A stretch of 62,000 nucleotides of DNA, taken from the NCBI GenBank assembly GCA_037447655.1, contig JBBHKE010001422.1:1-62000 (forward strand). The letters run 5' to 3'. This DNA is from Zygnema cylindricum. Its lineage: Eukaryota > Streptophyta > Zygnematophyceae > Zygnematales > Zygnemataceae. The notes under the pieces are model-generated. The model was not told the origin of the DNA and did no database searches. It saw only the letters and a program-made list of their open reading frames with translations. Below are positions 34,653 through 46,844 of the stretch, one piece after another. The translations under genes and the position numbers were made by a program. Numbering within the stretch: the first letter of the stretch is position 1; each line of letters opens with the position of its first letter.

Positions 34653-37600
34653 GTACTCTTTCGTACACAAAAAAACGTGCGCGATATCATATTTTTTAGA
34701 GTACCATATTGCATCTTAAAAACCTAAGATAGTTTTGGATACACGATAGGACTATCGTGTATCATATCACATGAATGTACACCATAAACCATAACTTGCT
34801 ATTAACGTTTTTAATTATTAGCATCCGATTTACATTTAACATCATCAACTTCAATTGAAATCCAAATGATGAAATAATTTATAGTATTAAAATATAAAGA
34901 AAAACAATAACTAATAATAACGTTAATATCCAAATGTTAAAACCTTGTCGACAAGATAATGCCTTAACCGACTCCGTCACGGGTCTTTTCTTTTATATTA
35001 TTACTTTGACATCAGAATTACAATTGCACCTTGTATTATTTCCAATATTCACCTTATAGTACAATTAAACAAAAAATAAAGTTCATGAACTTTTTAAAAC
35101 ATTTTTTTTTTAATTTATTCTTATGAAGTTTATCATATTCTACGATAAGTCTTGTAACAAAACAAGTGCGTCGAATGTTACTACAAAATTATTACACTGC
35201 AGGGGATATCGTCATTTTAACCTATTTGTGTGGCTATAAATTTGTGTCATTGCTCCTAGTTAACGGTGAATAACAATATCATCTACCAATTAATTTGATA
35301 ATTACGAAACAACACAAGTAAAAAAATATTGTTTTTATAAAACGTTACAGGTAATGATATACTACATCATTAATATATTAGGGTGACCTTCACCAACAAG
35401 TAAACGGGTGGTTAGTTGAATCTCGTACATTCGGTACCATTTTGACATATTTTTTTTGTTATTTAACAAACACGTTTCGTGAAAATATATCGAGATTCTT
35501 TAAATATCCAAATTTAAACATTGAGCGTCTGCTATTTTTATCTCAGTCACAAAGTAGCGACTATCTTGCTCAAGAGGACGGTAGCCACAAATTGGTTGGG
35601 TGATATTGGTACACTTTGGTGGTTAAGATAAGCGCCACGAGGGATGATCGGTGACAACTATACACCCCGACTATGTGACTTCAAACAAGATATATACAAA
35701 TGAACCAAAAGCCACAAAAAATAATGTGGGGGATACACTGCTCATCGTTTTTAGTATCAAGAAAAGTTTAGCGTGTTTTGTTGGAAAAGAAACAGTTACG
35801 TTAATCTGTTAACGTCGATCTTTACGTATACGCTCTATCGTTTACGCTGAGTTGGTATAAATACTTTTTCAAGTACAACTGTATGGCATTGACAACATTC
35901 CTCAAAATACATACTTGTGGGGTTCGAAAATGGCACGAAACGTATACAATTGAACATTATTTTCTTTTATGCTATATTATTTTATGTTTTTTACTAAGTA
36001 ATGTTCTCGCTCTATTTAGCGACTTGGAAATATTGAAAAATAATTTACATGTAAATTGCATTTAGCGATGTTGAAATGAGATGTAACACAAATGTTTTGT
36101 ACCGAAAATACTTGTTGTACATATCCTAGATTTTTACCAACATAATATAGAGTGTTTTAGTCTACATGAAAACTTTCCATATTAATGTTGAATATATTTT
36201 AATGTTGACACTAATTTAGGAATTTAGGCCCAAGAAAAACACGAAAAAAATAGGTCATTAACAGTACTAACAATGAGCGGTTTAACTTGACTATTTGCTC
36301 AACTTCGTGGTTTTTCACACTTTTATTCTTGTTTTTTCTTATGTGTGAAGACGACGATGTTTTCGGTTTTAAAACATTACAATAAAGTTTGTATAATGTT
36401 ATAATAGGCTCGTCAAAATCTTACATTTGGAACACTTGTGCAATTTTACTTTTAGTACAAAACTTGCATTTAGTGCGCTCTTACTATTTTTGGATTCACA
36501 TTTTATTTTTGAATCATGTTTGACAATTTTGAGCATCCTAACAAAAGCCTACAAGGTGCCCAACAAAATAAGGTATGAGTCCGCGATTTACTTTAGTAAC
36601 ATGACCTGATGGCAAGCTAATTACAATATAATTTCAAATGAAAGTCACCAGACAAATAGTGACAGAGATTAATAAGTCTTTGGTGATTGGAAATCATAAT
36701 TTAGTGTTGGTAACAAGATTCAATAGAGTGACCTCGTATCACCCACATATCAAATCTTAAACAAGTGCACCGAAATGTGTTTAAGTTCGAATCCTCATAA
36801 TTTATCGCTTTAATCGAGATCGATGATGTAACCTTGGTCATGTTATGCTCGAAATGTGTTTTTATTAATTATGTATAGACAAGACTACAAGTTTTGTTTA
36901 TAATTGGTAAATGGTATTTTAAAGAGTCTTCGTACTCGACATATCGCCTACATCCAAATGCTAAAAGTCAAATGGCATTGCATCTTACGAATATACGATG
37001 CGGATTGGCGCGATACAATCGAGGATTGATGACGTGGCATCTGATGTCACAAAGTACAAGTCGCAAACAAAATCTAGATATTAGGCGTTTCTTCCACAAC
37101 CTAGTTTTTTGGACGGCTCTTAAAATTTCATGTGTGGTTCCGTATAAGGGTGAACTACCATCACATGTAATCGTACGACTAACTCTACAGATCGGGTCGA
37201 TTTGAGTCGATGTTCAATCACGAAGAGTATGTAAACCACGTGTTCTAAACTGATTGGCGCCACGCAAGCTGCGATCGGATATTAAATATCTTTCAGATTA
37301 TTACCACCAACAAACTCAACTTCAAATCTCCACTTGGGTACCAGGTACCTGCCATTATACGATAGAACTTTTATACTTTTGTAGACGCCAGTCTTTACGC
37401 CAGCTCATTTTTTAGGGTTTTTGTTTTCAAACATAACGAAAGTCATTTGGGAGAAATAATGTGACGATTAAAAGTTACCGAAAATAGCGTGACGAAGGAA
37501 TGTTACGAAATTACATTTTTATTTTCGGTTGTATTTTGGAAAGCACGTGTCATGTGCAAGTCTTGTGATTTTTCGTTTGTTATGCATCGTGACACGTAGC

Positions 37601-37895
37601 TTAATCGTCCAGCGTGTCACGGATTTTTGTTTTCTGTATTTGCCAACACACCTCTTCGAGGTGGGTTGTCAATTACCTAGAAAATGAAGCAAACGCCTCG
37701 CAGATGAACATCCGACGGTCAGTATTACCTCCCAGACCTTCGGAGAGTATTGGCAAGATTCTCTATAATGTTCTTTTTCGTATAAATACAAAATAAGCGG
37801 TACGGTTTGATACGGATAGTCGCGGATTTCTGTAAACTACCCCACTTTTCGTCTGATGGAAAGTTACCCTAATAAACCAAAAGCAAATATTTATT
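34653..37895. other. AT-rich gene-less stretch
   Basis: No domain-bearing frame. The longest frame, 36894-37205 (+), is unrecognised. No RNA gene is seen. Confidence 0.45.
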
Positions 37896-38609
37896 TAGTT
37901 ATGGGAATTGGTAATTGTAGAGACAATTTTTGTTGCGCTCAGGTAGTTGTCAAAAATTGTACATTTTAAGTACAGTATAGTACAAGTTACGTACCTTCGA
38001 GTTCAGATTTGACCGTCAATTTGTCGAACAACTTTGATTGGCGAAATATTGTATCGTCGGTTAAAAAAGTGTTGCACTTGCGAACGTCATAAAAAAAAAC
38101 AATTCAAACGGCCGGCGCACGTTTACTGTAGCAAAATTGCAGCAACCACATGTCAATAAAATGGCTGCGTGCAGGTAGTTTTTCACTTCACGTGAGCTCC
38201 ACTGTGAGAGCACATACTGACATTTAACTTAGCCGCAAAATGGGAATCTAATCGCGAACTATTACGTTGAACTTGGTAAAAAAGTAAAAGGTACGGACCT
38301 ATACGAAACAGTACGGCCCTCAGTAAACAACCCCACTTTTCGCTAATGGAAGGCCACCCTAAGTTAAATGTCAGTATGTGCTCTCACAGTGGAGCTCACG
38401 TGAAGTGAAAAAATACCTGCGCGCAGCCCGACACTTTTTTAACCGTCGTTACAATATTTCGCCGGTCAAAGTTGTTCGACAGATTGACCGTCAAATCTGA
38501 ACTCGAAGGTACGTAACTTGTACTATACTGTACTTCAAATGTACAATTTTTGACAACTACATGCGCGGAGCAAAAATTGTCTTTGCGATTAGCAATTCCC
38601 TTAGTTATT
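37896..38609. repeat. Foldback (large inverted repeat)
   Basis: The left arm 37896-38232 and right arm 38359-38609 are imperfect complements (for example CACTTCACGTGAGCTCCACT and its complement, and the ACCTTCGAGTTCAGATTTGA block), with a 126-bp loop. The left arm has an extra segment of roughly 90 bp. A CCCACTTTTCG...ACCCTAA block sits just outside the left arm (37841) and again in the loop (38332). Confidence 0.88.
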
Positions 38610-38698
38610 TTCAGTATTGAAGCCATGTAAAATGGGAAAATATCTCCTTAAAATGACGTGTAACGTGCAGAGCTCTTTAATTGTGCGCAAGTACACTT

Positions 38699-39199
38699 CA
38701 CAGCGAATCGTAATTAGAGTAATGAAAAAATTAGACAACAAAAACTAAAAAAAAAAAATAGAGTAAGTAATGCTAATTTATGTGGTAGAGTTGTTTCAAC
38801 TATGAAGTTTACTCTTATTTATTTAAGTACTCTAATTTGGCACGCTAATATCCTCTACTGTAAATAAGGTATTGGTACTAAATTTGGCAAAACGTACAGT
38901 TTATCGTCACTATGACGTTTGCACTACGCGGTTTGTTAAAACGCTGTTACATGATAATGGCCTGTATTAAATCATTATTTGTACTTTTCTACTTAATAAA
39001 GTACAATTTTGCACGGTCGGAGGTCATCCGTATTCCACACTGTTTAAACGGAACCTATATTAGAATTAAAAACGCTAATTAAACTTTTCCTTAAATAGAA
39101 TAATGAAAAAATTAGAATCATTTTCTCTATTTCATGTGTTAGAGTCGAAATTTCGAGCGACCGAATTAGAGTAATTTACTCTAATTACGATTCGCGGTG
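38699..39199 (-). mobile_element. Intact TA-type MITE (501 bp)
   Basis: Ends CACAGCGAATCGTAATTAG and CTAATTACGATTCGCGGTG, with TA at the right and TT at the left. It is the full-length reverse copy of the element split at 26187-30392. Confidence 0.78.
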
Positions 39200-39206
39200 T
39201 ACAGTT

Positions 39207-40300
39207 CACCATGAATCGTTATTAGTAGTGTTGTGTATCGGTAATGATTTGCCGATAACCGATATGGGTCTTTTTTCGGGTATCCGATAATCGATATATT
39301 GGTACGATAAAATCGGTCTTATCGCCGATAAGTAGCCGATAATATCGGGTACTTATCGGCGATAATGCCGATAACGATAATTATCGGCGATAACTGTACG
39401 GACCGTACAAATAAATGTACGGCCTGTACACTCAACTGTACGTCTTATTCTCCGGACGTGTTCAAGCACAGAAAGTACAGTAGCCGCCATGAGATCTGTA
39501 CGGTTTTGATACGGATCCAGTAAAAACGATGTACCTTTCACATCCGACGCCATGGCTTTGTCCCTTTATTCCTTGAGATTCACTGGGGACCTGCCACGTG
39601 TCAACCTGTCAGCTTTTTTGGCATAAGCTGCCAAAAGAGCCATTCCGGATGCTGGCGCTCACGCTGGCCATCCGCTCTTGTTTTCTCATTCCAAGTCGTC
39701 CGTTCGATTTTGGCGGCGCGCAGAATGTTATTTTGCGTCCGTTGTACCTTTGTGTGCGCCGTCCTTTTAAAGTTCCATGTTCACCTGTTTTTGGTAAAAT
39801 TACGTACGTTGCCGTAAAATTATTGTTCAGTTAACCGGCCAACGTTTATATGCTGCGCTGTCCGTAATAAATTGCAGCTAAACGGTAACGGAACAGATTT
39901 TTATACGTGGCATGCCACGCTATATAAAATCAATAAAATAATACAGTATGTTATAAAGTGCTATTGTATGCATACTATATATTTTTTAAGTTATCGCCGA
40001 TATGGAATTTGTTGGTCCCAGACCGATATATCGGAATCTCTGACCGTTCGATAACCGATAACTATCGGTATCGGTGTTATCGCGATAAGTTTTTTACCGA
40101 TACACAACACTAGTTATTAGCCTTATGTACTCTATATCGGCACCCCAAAATTTTGACATTGATACCTTAAATAGAATAAATTACACTATTTAAGAAGGTG
40201 GACCATAATCTACCACGTCTCCTGGCACTAAATTAGAATGAATGACGCTAATGTTTTCTTTACTCTAATAATTTCTATAGTCTAATAACGATTCGCGGTG
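39207..40300. mobile_element. TA-type MITE split by a hAT MITE
   Basis: Starts CACCATGAATCGTTATTAG seven bases after the previous MITE and ends CTAATAACGATTCGCGGTG before TA (40301-40302). The hAT element at 39226-40112 sits inside its left terminal repeat. Confidence 0.72.
39226..40112 (+). mobile_element. hAT-type MITE, 887 bp
   Basis: Perfect 8-bp duplication GTTATTAG (39218-39225, 40113-40120), which fits the hAT preference nTnnnnAn. Ends TAGTGTTGTGTATCGGTAAT and TTACCGATACACAACACTA. Confidence 0.9.
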
Positions 40301-40311
40301 TACATTACAGT

Positions 40312-40880
40312 AGAGCAAAGGGACAAATCGTTTCTTGTTAACGACCTTTCCTTCATTTCTAACAGCCGTCATACTGAGCATTTAGCGGTCAAAATTCCGC
40401 CAGCTATACGACTTTAATTGATTCAGCGTTGCCAGTCAATTCGTATCCACGTAGATTCGGAAACGGCTTTTTGTCCCCGGTGGAGATCATCTTTTGTCGG
40501 CGTTGAATCACTTAGAAGTAACCATTGAGCCAATTTCAGATTTCTGCGGTCGCCAGGTCTTGAAGTGCCGATTGTTACGTCACGGCCACAAGAGCTCTTT
40601 GGAAGATCTGGCTCCGAATCTTATGGGATGGTAAGAGCTGATCGCACATGATTCGTGTGACGTGGATTCTACAGAATCCGAAGTTGCATTCGTAAGATTT
40701 GGTGGTTCCTGGTCATTGTCGATTTCTCTGCTCCATATGCAGTTATGACTAAGTACTTCGTACGAAATGTACCTTTTTCCCGAGGAGGCTGCTAGGGCCG
40801 TCGATTCGGGTCACCATCGGCAATTATTTGAACCATTGGCCATCTACCTTTGTACACGGAGAATATCTCAGCCACTCATC
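40312..40880. repeat. Dispersed repeat, partner of 24310-24870
   Basis: Collinear with the earlier site and diverged at many bases. It begins right after a TA-type MITE here, and close to a hAT MITE at the other site. Confidence 0.65.
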
Positions 40881-41424
40881 TAAAGGCTTTAACGGCATAG
40901 CGGGCGGATACTTCCGTAGAATATCGCAGTGCTTTCCGTACAGATATGTCTAAGCGGAAGATTGATTATCGTTTGGTCAGAAAAAGGTACATATCGATTA
41001 TGCGTGAAAAGGCTATAGGTACGGCAACACTAAAAAAGTTCATGCTATATATGCCCTGATTGCACGCCGAAGTCTGGAAATAGTTTACGCTTTTAGCTCT
41101 TAAAGGACACCGGAACCAATAATAATCAAGGAAAAATAATGGTTTGTACAGGGAAGGTTTATCCCATAATCTCATATTTTAGCAAAACTGCCAAAACTGT
41201 TAAACGCAATTTCGAGGGTTTCCGTGTAGGAAGATTTTATGAACGCTGTTCTGTGTAAGAATAGGAGTTCCAGGACAGAAGTACGTTGCTGAACTGTACG
41301 GTACTGTGGTAAATCACACGCGTTTAAACGAACCCTAAATTAACGCCAAACAACATTAATTACCATTGACTCTGTTTTATGGTCTAGGGCGTAAATTTGG
41401 GGAACCTTCTTTAGTGCTATAGAC

Positions 41425-41730
41425 CATAGTCCAAAAGTAGGCGTTTTTATGGTAGGCCTTTGGTCGAAGCCTTTATCGTAAGTTGTGTTATAGGCTTATC
41501 ATGTGATCTTCTTAAATCGCTACTTTGATTGGCGACCGTCCAATCGTCCGAATCTAACGGTGTATGTAAAAAATTTTGGTCCGAATGTTTTAATTGGTCC
41601 AATATTTGGTCCGAATGATTTAATTGGTCCGAATAGGTCCGAATACAATATGGGTCCTAATGTCATATTGTATGTTTTTCATACAATAGGCATATTGTAT
41701 GGGCCTACTTTCACCTAGTTTTGAACTATG
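41425..41730. mobile_element. 306-bp TIR element (8-bp target duplication)
   Basis: Ends CATAGTCCAAAAGTAGGCG and CTAGTTTTGAACTATG, flanked by a perfect CTATAGAC (41417-41424, 41731-41738). The interior has repeated GGTCCGAAT units and small ATATTGTATG palindromes. It is related to 55374-55955. Confidence 0.75.
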
Positions 41731-42109
41731 CTATAGACGATAATAGAGAATTAGAGATTCATCGTGTTTTTTTTCTCGTACGAAATAAAGTACATAACCG
41801 CACTTTGTCTGGTACTGTACATTTGCGACCTCGTACAGATTTTGAATGTTAAGCAAATTGTACGCATTACCTGTCCGTACAAAGCGTGACGCTTCAAATT
41901 TCCACAACTTCGTAAAATTTGGGGCTCTTCAAAGTTCTCCCACCGACCACCTGCTTGTGCACTTTCCAAACATTCCAAAAGAGAAACTACCACGTGGCTC
42001 GCTCTTATTGCCTGCCAGCCTTCCTGAACTTTGCCACTTGGGAACCCAGAAAAAGCTAATCGCGCCGTTCACTATGATCTCTATCTACGTGTCATATTCA
42101 TAATTATTG

Positions 42110-42310
42110 GTGGACCGACGCTACAAGACTGAACCTTGCGTTTTTCGGACTCTGTGAACCTCCGAGCTCCGTTTCGCGCACTGTGAGAGATCCACGTCGC
42201 CCCCCCTTCGCTTTTCGAGTAGCGACGCCGCGGACCGCGAGGCGCATCGCCAACTGCGAACGCAACGCTACACTGTGAAAATCAAAACCGTTTCCAGAAG
42301 GAAACGCGGC
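42110..42310. other. CpG-rich island
   Basis: A 200-bp GC- and CpG-rich patch (GACGCCGCGGACCGCGAGGCG) bordered by AT/T-rich DNA. It could be a promoter or an embedded foreign piece. A 71-codon minus-strand frame (42319-42104) has no recognised domain. Confidence 0.4.
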
Positions 42311-42399
42311 ACGAAACATTATTCTGGCCGTTTATTTTTTTCGCCCGTTTCTTTTTTCGAAATTTTAAATTATTAAACAACGATTCGTTTCAACATTGA

Positions 42400-43025
42400 A
42401 AACAATTGAAAAAACGTTTTTTGATTCAACGTTTTTTTATCCATGTCCTCCTATTTGCTTTTTTATCTCACTTGCCCCATTTTTTTTCCTTCTCTTCCTT
42501 TTTTTTCCCCTCTTTGGATTTGTGTTCCGGTCCCTTTTTACCATTCTCCTCTTCTTCTTCGTGGTGGAGACCTTCTTAGATTATAAGTAAAATTTTAACT
42601 CGTTTTTTTTTGTTTCTCACTTCACCTTACCTCCTCCCTCTATTAATATTAGTTTATCCGACAACAAAAATGCCGATGAAACATGAAGCATTATATTGAA
42701 TCATTACGTTTTAAACTTTTCCATGTGAACTAACCATAATGTCTGTTGTTTTAACCCCAAAACCTTTTTTTATTATCCATTTTTCCCATTTGTTGTAGCT
42801 TCCCCATACCCCCTTTCTTTCTCGCCTTTTTCCTATCGCTGGCTGCTCGAAGTATTCCCTCTCGGTGGGTGTTTTTATCATCCCCACATTGTGTCTCCCC
42901 TCTTTTGTGTGGTTCTGTCCTTCTTACATTCCAAGTCTCTCTCTCTTCCCCTCCTCTCCCTCTCCCTCTCCATCTTTCTCTCCCTCTCCCTCTCCCTCTC
43001 TATCTCTCTCTCTCCCCCATTCTCC
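42400..43025. repeat. T- and CT-rich tract with CT microsatellite
   Basis: Pyrimidine-rich on the plus strand, ending in a nearly pure CT run at 42936-43018 (CTCTCCCTCTCCCTCTC type). No gene. Confidence 0.8.
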
Positions 43026-43239
43026 TGTTTTTTGTTACTTATTTTGTTTTTGTTTGGGATTTTAATATTGTATTTATTTATATTTTTGTTGTAATATTAT
43101 ATTGTAGATAATTATTACTGTTTTATAGTTGGACTAAAAAAGGTGGTTTAGGAAGTTTCTAGACTCCGATGATAACAATAAAAAAATAATAATTATTGTA
43201 AAATAATTAGAATAACAATAACAATAAAAAACAAAACTA

Positions 43240-44750
43240 TCATAATATGTATAAAATTTGCTCAAAACATATCATAGATCTAACAAAAGGATTTATCACA
43301 GGCATAATAAATATACAGACAGTCGGTTTAGTTATAATTTTCATAATACCTATAATAACATTTACAATATGTACAATATATAGAATAAAAGGTACAATAT
43401 ATATAATATATATAACACAAATGGCTTTAATATATATATATAATATATATATAGTAATAACAATAATGTATATAATACACGTAAGAACAGTTTAGTAGTA
43501 AAATATATTTGAATATATATAAAACTGTTTAGTTATAATGTATGTAATATATATCATAATAAAAAAGTTAGATATACATATAATATACATGGCAATAGAT
43601 GTAATATATTTAACACATATAAGAGTATACTTTATAATAGTTATAATTTATAAAATATATGTATATAATGACAATTACAATATATATACATACGTTATAA
43701 AACATTAAAATACATATTTAACATAAGTAATATTTGTAATATATACAATCATGCAAGTTATTATCTGTTTAATATATTTGAAATATTAGTTAAAATATAA
43801 ATAATGTATATAATTATAGTTGAAGTATAATATATGAAACTACTGTTACAACTATTATTATAGTTGTAGTGTATACTAATAATAATTATAATAAACATAA
43901 TGTAACGGTTAGATGTAATTGTCATAATAGATGTAATATGTTATAATTACTATCATGTAAAATTTATTATACTTGTAATAATTAACATAATATAACGGTT
44001 AGATATAACTGTTATAATATGTATAATATAACAGTTAATTTTAACTGTTAAGATAAATATAATGTAAACTGTTATAAAAAATCTATTTTAATAGTTAGTT
44101 AACACTAATAATTAACACTAATAATTAACACATTATAACAGTTAGATATAAATGCTAAAATATATATAATATAATAGTTATTTCTCACTATAAAAATTAA
44201 AACATTATAATAGTTAGACTATATATAATATATAACTTGTTAAAACTCTAATAATATAACAGTTACCTTAAACTTGCTATAATATGTGTAGTATAGCAGT
44301 TAGATATAACTGTTTAGATTTAAATGTTATAATGTATATAATGTCACAGTTAGTTAACATTGTAATAATCAATACATTATCACAGTTAGATATTAAAGTT
44401 GTAATATATACATAATAACAATTAGATATAACTGTTAATTATGTAATTGTTTATTAGTGTAATAATTAACATAGTAAAACCGTTAGATATAATTGTTATA
44501 ATTAATAAAATATAACATCTAGATATAGTTATTATGCTTAGTATAATGCAACAACTACATATAACAACTGTCATAAGAAATAAAATATAACACTTACAAC
44601 TAGCTGTTATATTTGGTATAATATAACAGTTAAATATAGCTGTTATAATTTATAAAATATAATTGCTAGATATAACTTTTACGATAAATATAACATAAAA
44701 ACTATAACTAGCTGTTAAATTTAGTATAATATTATAGCCATATATAGTTG
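43240..44750. repeat. AT-rich array of TAACNGTTA dyads
   Basis: Very AT-rich DNA in which CAGTTAGATATAACTGTTATA-type units recur irregularly (for example about 43906, 43992, 44136, 44297, 44383, 44620). Each unit has dyad symmetry around TAACNGTTA or AACAGTTA..TAACTGTT. Confidence 0.75.
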
Positions 44751-45488
44751 TTATGCTTAATAGCCAGTGTGTTCTGTTTTTTTCCAAAACATCATCAAAA
44801 ACTTGACTAGTTTTTGCCAAATTATATATTTATTTCTCCATAACATTTATTTTTATTTCTCCATAACCTTTATTTCTTTTTCTCCAAAACATCCTCAAAA
44901 ACTTGACATTTTGTTGTTAATTTGTTTTTTTTGTTAAAATATGTTTTAATGATTCCTTTACAGGTACAATTTATTTCTATTCCCTAATGGTTCAAAAAAT
45001 GACGAGGCGTTGGATTATCATACTCATCTTAAATTAATCTAAGCGATGTTTGTATGTCTCGACATTGTATCGAATTCAAAAACCCACAGGGTGAGAGGAG
45101 CAGGCGCAAGAGCGGCCGAAAGTAAAAAGTAAAAAACGTGACATGTTTCATTTGTAGTGAGTATTGTTATCACCCATAAATTTATAAATCTTAAAACGAA
45201 ACAAAAAAATGAAATGTTAAAGTCTTTATCTTAAGTTTTTATGTTTACATTAACGGATTTGGGTGTCAGGGCTTTTGAATCCCATATAGCGCGATTGGGG
45301 AGATGGGCTACTACTCATATGTACTTATCCTACTTAACCTCCATCTCACTTGAGATTCTCTAGTCCAAGCTGGCTATGAAGACAAAAAAAATGCGTACCT
45401 ACTTCATGGCGATATGATTAATGTACCAGAATGTCTTCTCCAAAAAACATTTCCATGGGCAGATGTTGCTTTAGACGACGTGAAACAA

Positions 45489-46572
45489 GTTTGTGTTTAA
45501 GCTAAAAAAACACAATTTCCATATTTTTCCGTTTATTATCCATATTTTTTCTCTATTTTTTTCTCCAAATTGTTTTTCCACTTTTTCCCTTATTCTATCT
45601 TTTTCTATTTTTTTATATAATTTGAGCATCATCTTCTATTTTTTTTCTTTTGTTTTTTGTTTTCTATTCAATTTTTTTTTCTTTTTTTCTCCATCTTCTT
45701 TTTCTTTCTCTGTATGTTTTTATTCTTTCACAGTTTTTCACTACGTTTTATGCATACTCTAACTCTTTTTTCTCTTTCCTGTTGAGTTTTTTAGTTTTTA
45801 GTTTTCTTTTTATCTTTTCCTATTTTTTTTAGCTTCGCTTAATTTCTTTATCGTTCGTCTTTTTTTTCATTTTTTTTGTCTTTTTTTTTTTTTTTCTTCC
45901 TTTTCTAGTTTACCCATGTTTTGTTTATTTATCTTCTTTCTCTATTAATTCTCAATATTTTTCCTCTACTTTTTGCCTTATTCTACCTTTTCTCTTCTTG
46001 TTTAAAACCTTGTTATGTTTCTTTTCTATTTTTTTTCTAATTATTTACCATTTTTTTTAACTTTTTCTTCTTTCTCCATTTATTTTTTTTCTTTCATTAT
46101 TTTTCTTTCGGTTTATGCATCCTTTTTTTTTTTGAACTGTATTTTCTCTTTCTCATTAAGTTTTTAGTTTTTTTGTTATTTTTTCATCTTTCTTTTTCTT
46201 TTAATCTTCATTTTTTTTTATTCCTCGCCTTTTTTTTATTTCGTCTTTTTTTTATTTCTCTGTCTTGTTCATTTTATCCTTGTCTATTTTTTCATATTCC
46301 TGTTATTTATATTCACTTTTTATTTCTGTTTTATTTCACCTTATAAAAAGAAAACATAAAAATGAAAACTCACAACTAAAAATAGAAAGCAGAAAAACAA
46401 AAGCATAAAAATAAAAAATATAAATAAGAAAACAACAACTTAAATCCATAAATGTTGTATATGGTATTTTACTATATGGGGGGTTTGAACTTAGGAAAAA
46501 ATCTAAGGTAGTGGAGACAAAATCTTATAATTTTTTTGTTTGTTTTTGTTTTTGTTTTTTTATTATAAATAG
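45489..46572 (+). other. Giant pyrimidine-rich intron (inferred)
   Basis: Donor CAA|GTTTGT at 45488/45489 and acceptor AAATAG|AGA at 46572/46573 join two recombinase pieces in phase 0. About 830 bp (45500-46340) is almost all T and C, followed by an A-rich stretch (46345-46440). Confidence 0.55.
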
Positions 46573-46810
46573 AGAAATTTACGTGCAAACGACGAAACAC
46601 GTGACATCTCGGCACAAAAGTTTGTAGAGTTACTGGTTAGATCTATACGAAAATGTGTTTGGCAAGACCTTGCGTTCTTACGTAAATATTTTCCTACTCA
46701 CGCTTTTTTTATGACTCCGTTTTTTTTGTCAATACTACAAGATTGTAATACAGATTGGGAGAATTTCGCTAATGCTATAAAATTATTGGATGGAAAAAAA
46801 GACGAGAAGA

Positions 46811-46844
46811 CAAGCTTGAAGTAAAATCAGAACTTCAAGCTTAA
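46811..46844. repeat. Short inverted repeat
   Basis: AAGCTTGAAGT and ACTTCAAGCTT are separated by about 9 nt inside the recombinase remnant. Confidence 0.85.

Noticed and set aside
43240-44750. Organellar DNA insertion
   Set aside because: AT-rich but with no recognisable organellar genes, tRNAs or rRNAs.
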